A stretch of 48,491 bases of DNA from Methanosarcinales archaeon. GTDB taxonomy: Archaea; Halobacteriota; Methanosarcinia; Methanosarcinales; Methanogasteraceae. Under the pieces are notes generated by a model. The model saw nothing but the letters and a program-made list of their open reading frames with translations. It had not been told where the DNA came from and ran no database searches. This document shows, piece after piece, positions 46,859 through 48,491 of this stretch (the first letter of the stretch is position 1; every line of letters begins with the position of its first letter). The DNA lies in contig RXIK01000144.1 in NCBI GenBank assembly GCA_004211975.1, positions 1 to 48,491 of the forward strand. The letters run 5' to 3'. A program made the translations under genes and the position numbers.

Positions 46859-47936
46859 AGCATCTGCTGTACTGGTTGGACTGAAAAGTGTGGATCCTGC
46901 TTGTTATGCTGGTTGGGATGGTGCGAGTGGCTGTTGGGGTTGCGAACTTGACGTAGATAATATGGCAAGAATACTAGAACCCCTTGAATATCAGATACAG
47001 ACATTGAAAACAGATGAGGCAACATGCGAGGCGATTATTTCTTCGTTGCATCGTGCCGCTGAAAACATGGTGGCAGGGGACGTCTTTGTTTTCTATTATT
47101 CAGGTCATGGTGGACAGCAGCCGGATCGTAATGGGGATGAGCTGGACGGCAAGGATGAAACGCTTGTCGCTTACTGTGGACAAATAATTGATGACGAAAT
47201 ACACGAAGCGTTAACACAGTTTGAATCGGGTGTTCACATCATTATGGTAAGTGACAGCTGCAATTCCGGAACAAATTACAGGGGGCGGATGACTGTACCT
47301 GTAAATGAAGAGGCAATATTCAGACCTGTGGCAAGAAAAGCACAGAAAACAGTTAAGATGAACGCACAGCTCATTCATTTAGGCGGATGCCGCGACGGGT
47401 TTGGTTCGGAGGGATATCAAAGTGGCGGCGCTTTCACCATGGCGTTATGCGATGCATGGAGCGACGGCGCATTTCAGGGAACTCTTGAGGACCTGCACAC
47501 CACGATCTGTGAGTTGATCGAATCGGACCAAAAGCCACAGTACAACGAGTATGGGCCGGTATCTGACGATTTCCATAATCGGAGAGCGTTTGCTGTACCC
47601 ACCATTCCACCGGTGAAGGGTCCTGTTGAACTCACAGTTGTTGAGATATCAACCACGACCGCTGAAATCAGTCTGCCAGGGGAGAAGCACTCCTATAAGT
47701 TCACCGCGGTAAAAACCGGTCAACACACGATTGAGACCGAGGGGCGAACAGATGTTGTGATGTCTCTCTACGGTCCCGACAATCAAACAAAGCTAATTGA
47801 ACAAGATGATGATAGCGGCACCGGGTTGAACGCGAAAATCGTCGCTGACCTTACACCCGCCACATATTATGTTCAGGTCCAGCATTACGATAGTCATAAT
47901 GGTACCGGATCGTATGCCATTAAGGTTAGTGTCTGA
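46851..47936 (+). CDS. Metacaspase (caspase-like peptidase C14) with C-terminal PPC-type domain
   Basis: A 361-aa cysteine peptidase. The caspase fold shows His86 in YYSGHGGQQPD and Cys137 in SDSCNSGTNYRG, the catalytic pair of the family. Metacaspases cut after Arg or Lys, often depending on calcium. From about residue 260 a beta-sandwich of the pre-peptidase C-terminal type follows (SYKFTAVKTGQHTIETEG, YYVQVQHYDSHNGTGSYAI). PPC domains are usually on exported proteins, yet I see no signal peptide. The ATG with AGGAGGG upstream is chosen; the frame extends 48 nt further. It stands next to degraded mobile DNA. Confidence 0.93.
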   Translation: MAKASAVLVGLKSVDPACYAGWDGASGCWGCELDVDNMARILEPLEYQIQTLKTDEATCEAIISSLHRAAENMVAGDVFVFYYSGHGGQQPDRNGDELDGKDETLVAYCGQIIDDEIHEALTQFESGVHIIMVSDSCNSGTNYRGRMTVPVNEEAIFRPVARKAQKTVKMNAQLIHLGGCRDGFGSEGYQSGGAFTMALCDAWSDGAFQGTLEDLHTTICELIESDQKPQYNEYGPVSDDFHNRRAFAVPTIPPVKGPVELTVVEISTTTAEISLPGEKHSYKFTAVKTGQHTIETEGRTDVVMSLYGPDNQTKLIEQDDDSGTGLNAKIVADLTPATYYVQVQHYDSHNGTGSYAIKVSV

Positions 47937-48065
47937 GAAATAGGGTGAAACAACGGGGCTACAAGAGTAGAACATAGAAAATAACTACTCGAATGAGTTT
48001 TAGCACCTCAGGAGCACTGTCCGCCCGGGTTGCGAAGCCACGAGGCAGCCAGCGGCAGCATCACC

Positions 48066-48256
48066 TCACTCGATGCCATACATATCCTTGAGCCCGTGCC
48101 CTGTTGCGATGCAGACAACCGTCTTCTGATCCAACAACCCGCCGGTCTTCTTTGCCCCTGCAAAAGAAACAGCCCCGCTTGGCTCAACAAAAACGCTGTT
48201 TGATCCGAGTTCATTCCTCGCCCGAAGAATCTCCTTATAGTCTCCGCGGCAGAAGA
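48066..48256 (-). pseudogene. thrC: Threonine synthase, C-terminal remnant
   Basis: On the minus strand the frame YKEILRARNELGSNSVFVEP, then SGAVSFAGAKKTGGLLDQK and TVVCIATGHGLKDMYGIE-stop, matches the C-terminus of threonine synthase (ATGHGLKD is characteristic). The homology begins abruptly next to a hairpin and transposase remnant, so the rest of the gene has been lost or displaced by an insertion; whether the 5' part lies beyond the window cannot be seen. The remnant lacks the PLP-binding portion. Confidence 0.8.
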
Positions 48257-48275
48257 CCCCGTTACTTGTAGCGGG
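48257..48275. repeat. Hairpin, probable IS200/IS605 end
   Basis: CCCCGTTAC-T-TGTAGCGGGG is an inverted repeat with one mismatch. It lies about 25 bp past the stop of a transposase-like remnant, where IS200/IS605 elements carry the hairpin recognised by their Y1 transposase. It directly adjoins the thrC remnant. Confidence 0.5.
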
Positions 48276-48299
48276 GTGAATGCCGCCTTTTTGTTGGTT

Positions 48300-48491
48300 T
48301 TAGTCAGGTTCCCCTCGTTCGATGTAATTCTTAATTGTTGTGCTGCTCACTTCTCCAGCGGTTCCGATATAGGGCACTGTTCAAAAATCCAGTGATAGCC
48401 AAACATTTTACCCCAGTTTCTCATCACTTCCACCATATCGGAGGTGGTAAAACCATTTCATGATGGATTTTATACCAGATTTTTACCACAA
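48300..48491 (-). pseudogene. tnpA: Y1 transposase (TnpA, IS200/IS605-type) remnant, cut by window edge
   Basis: The minus-strand frame ending YIGTAGEVSSTTIKNYIERG then EPD-stop resembles the C-terminus of IS200/IS605 TnpA. A second frame upstream, TTSDMVEVMRNWGKMFGYH, matches the segment normally about ten residues earlier. The two are out of frame with each other and the piece between them is missing, so the gene is inactivated by a small deletion. The left part lies beyond the window. Confidence 0.55.

Noticed and set aside
48008-48214. A 68-codon minus-strand frame at the right end
   Set aside because: It is out of frame with the clear threonine synthase remnant in the same bases.

Overview
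The window comes from a euryarchaeal methanogen or methanotroph. It carries an mcrBDCGA operon (methyl-coenzyme M reductase), archaeal ribosomal protein operons, the RNA polymerase subunit Rpo7 with Spt4, a GTP-dependent dephospho-CoA kinase, a DacZ-type diadenylate cyclase, RPA with its COG3390 partner, and many TATA-box promoters with short or absent leaders. The mcrBDCGA order (mcrD and mcrC inside the operon), a LRR-Roco GTPase and the multi-OB RPA suggest a Methanosarcinia/Methanomicrobia-like lineage. McrA keeps the glutamine that ANME-1 replaces by valine, so ANME-1 is unlikely. The species was not identified.

Layout. 0.3-6.2 kb: metG and rnhB diverge, followed by a tight operon of KaiC/RecA-like ATPase, ATPase-GTPase fusion, roadblock protein and CRM-domain RNA-binding protein, then a convergent DNA glycosylase. 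7.0-8.3 kb: a COG2516-like radical SAM gene and a cold-shock protein with a structured leader. 8.3-10.8 kb: repeats, then two tandem V4R-like sensor genes facing away from the ribosomal operon. 10.8-15.3 kb: L23-L2-S19-L22-S3-L29-Rnp1-S17-L14, a fragment of the S10/spc cluster without L3/L4 in front or L24/S4e/L5 behind. 15.5-19.5 kb: acetyl-CoA synthetase, purC, tsr3, dacZ. 19.5-25 kb is an accessory block: a truncated phosphoesterase copy, an AT-rich ApeA/HEPN-type defence gene, the intact phosphoesterase, tRNA-Thr, and an LRR-Roco GTPase with two C-terminal membrane helices lying between 34-bp direct repeats. 25-30.5 kb: aldehyde:ferredoxin oxidoreductase, hisC, an AhbD-like radical SAM enzyme and an iron-sulfur flavoprotein. 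30.5-35.9 kb: the mcr operon with promoter, structured leader and intrinsic terminator. 36.4-43.2 kb, minus strand: zinc ribbon and double KaiC; rpo7-spt4-dpck-S24e-S27ae-lipoprotein; RPA and its partner. 43.4-46.4 kb: porGDAB. 46.7-47.9 kb: a metacaspase preceded by a coupled small ORF. The right end holds a broken threonine synthase and an IS200/IS605-type transposase remnant.

How the genes fit together. Mcr supplies the central C1 reaction; Acs and Por link acetate, acetyl-CoA and pyruvate; Aor handles aldehydes; the AhbD-like enzyme and Isf fit haem and redox metabolism.

The most unusual material is the accessory DNA. A four-copy, 142-161 bp MITE-like family has terminal inverted repeats and perfect 3-bp TTA/TAA target duplications at every copy. 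The ApeA-type gene is bracketed by a partial duplication of its neighbour and has an inverted repeat over its ribosome binding site. The Roco gene is bracketed by att-like repeats beside a tRNA. Both the Roco and the metacaspase genes follow a tiny overlapping ORF. mcrA carries an internal deletion of about 62 nt that breaks its frame, either a real lesion or an assembly error.
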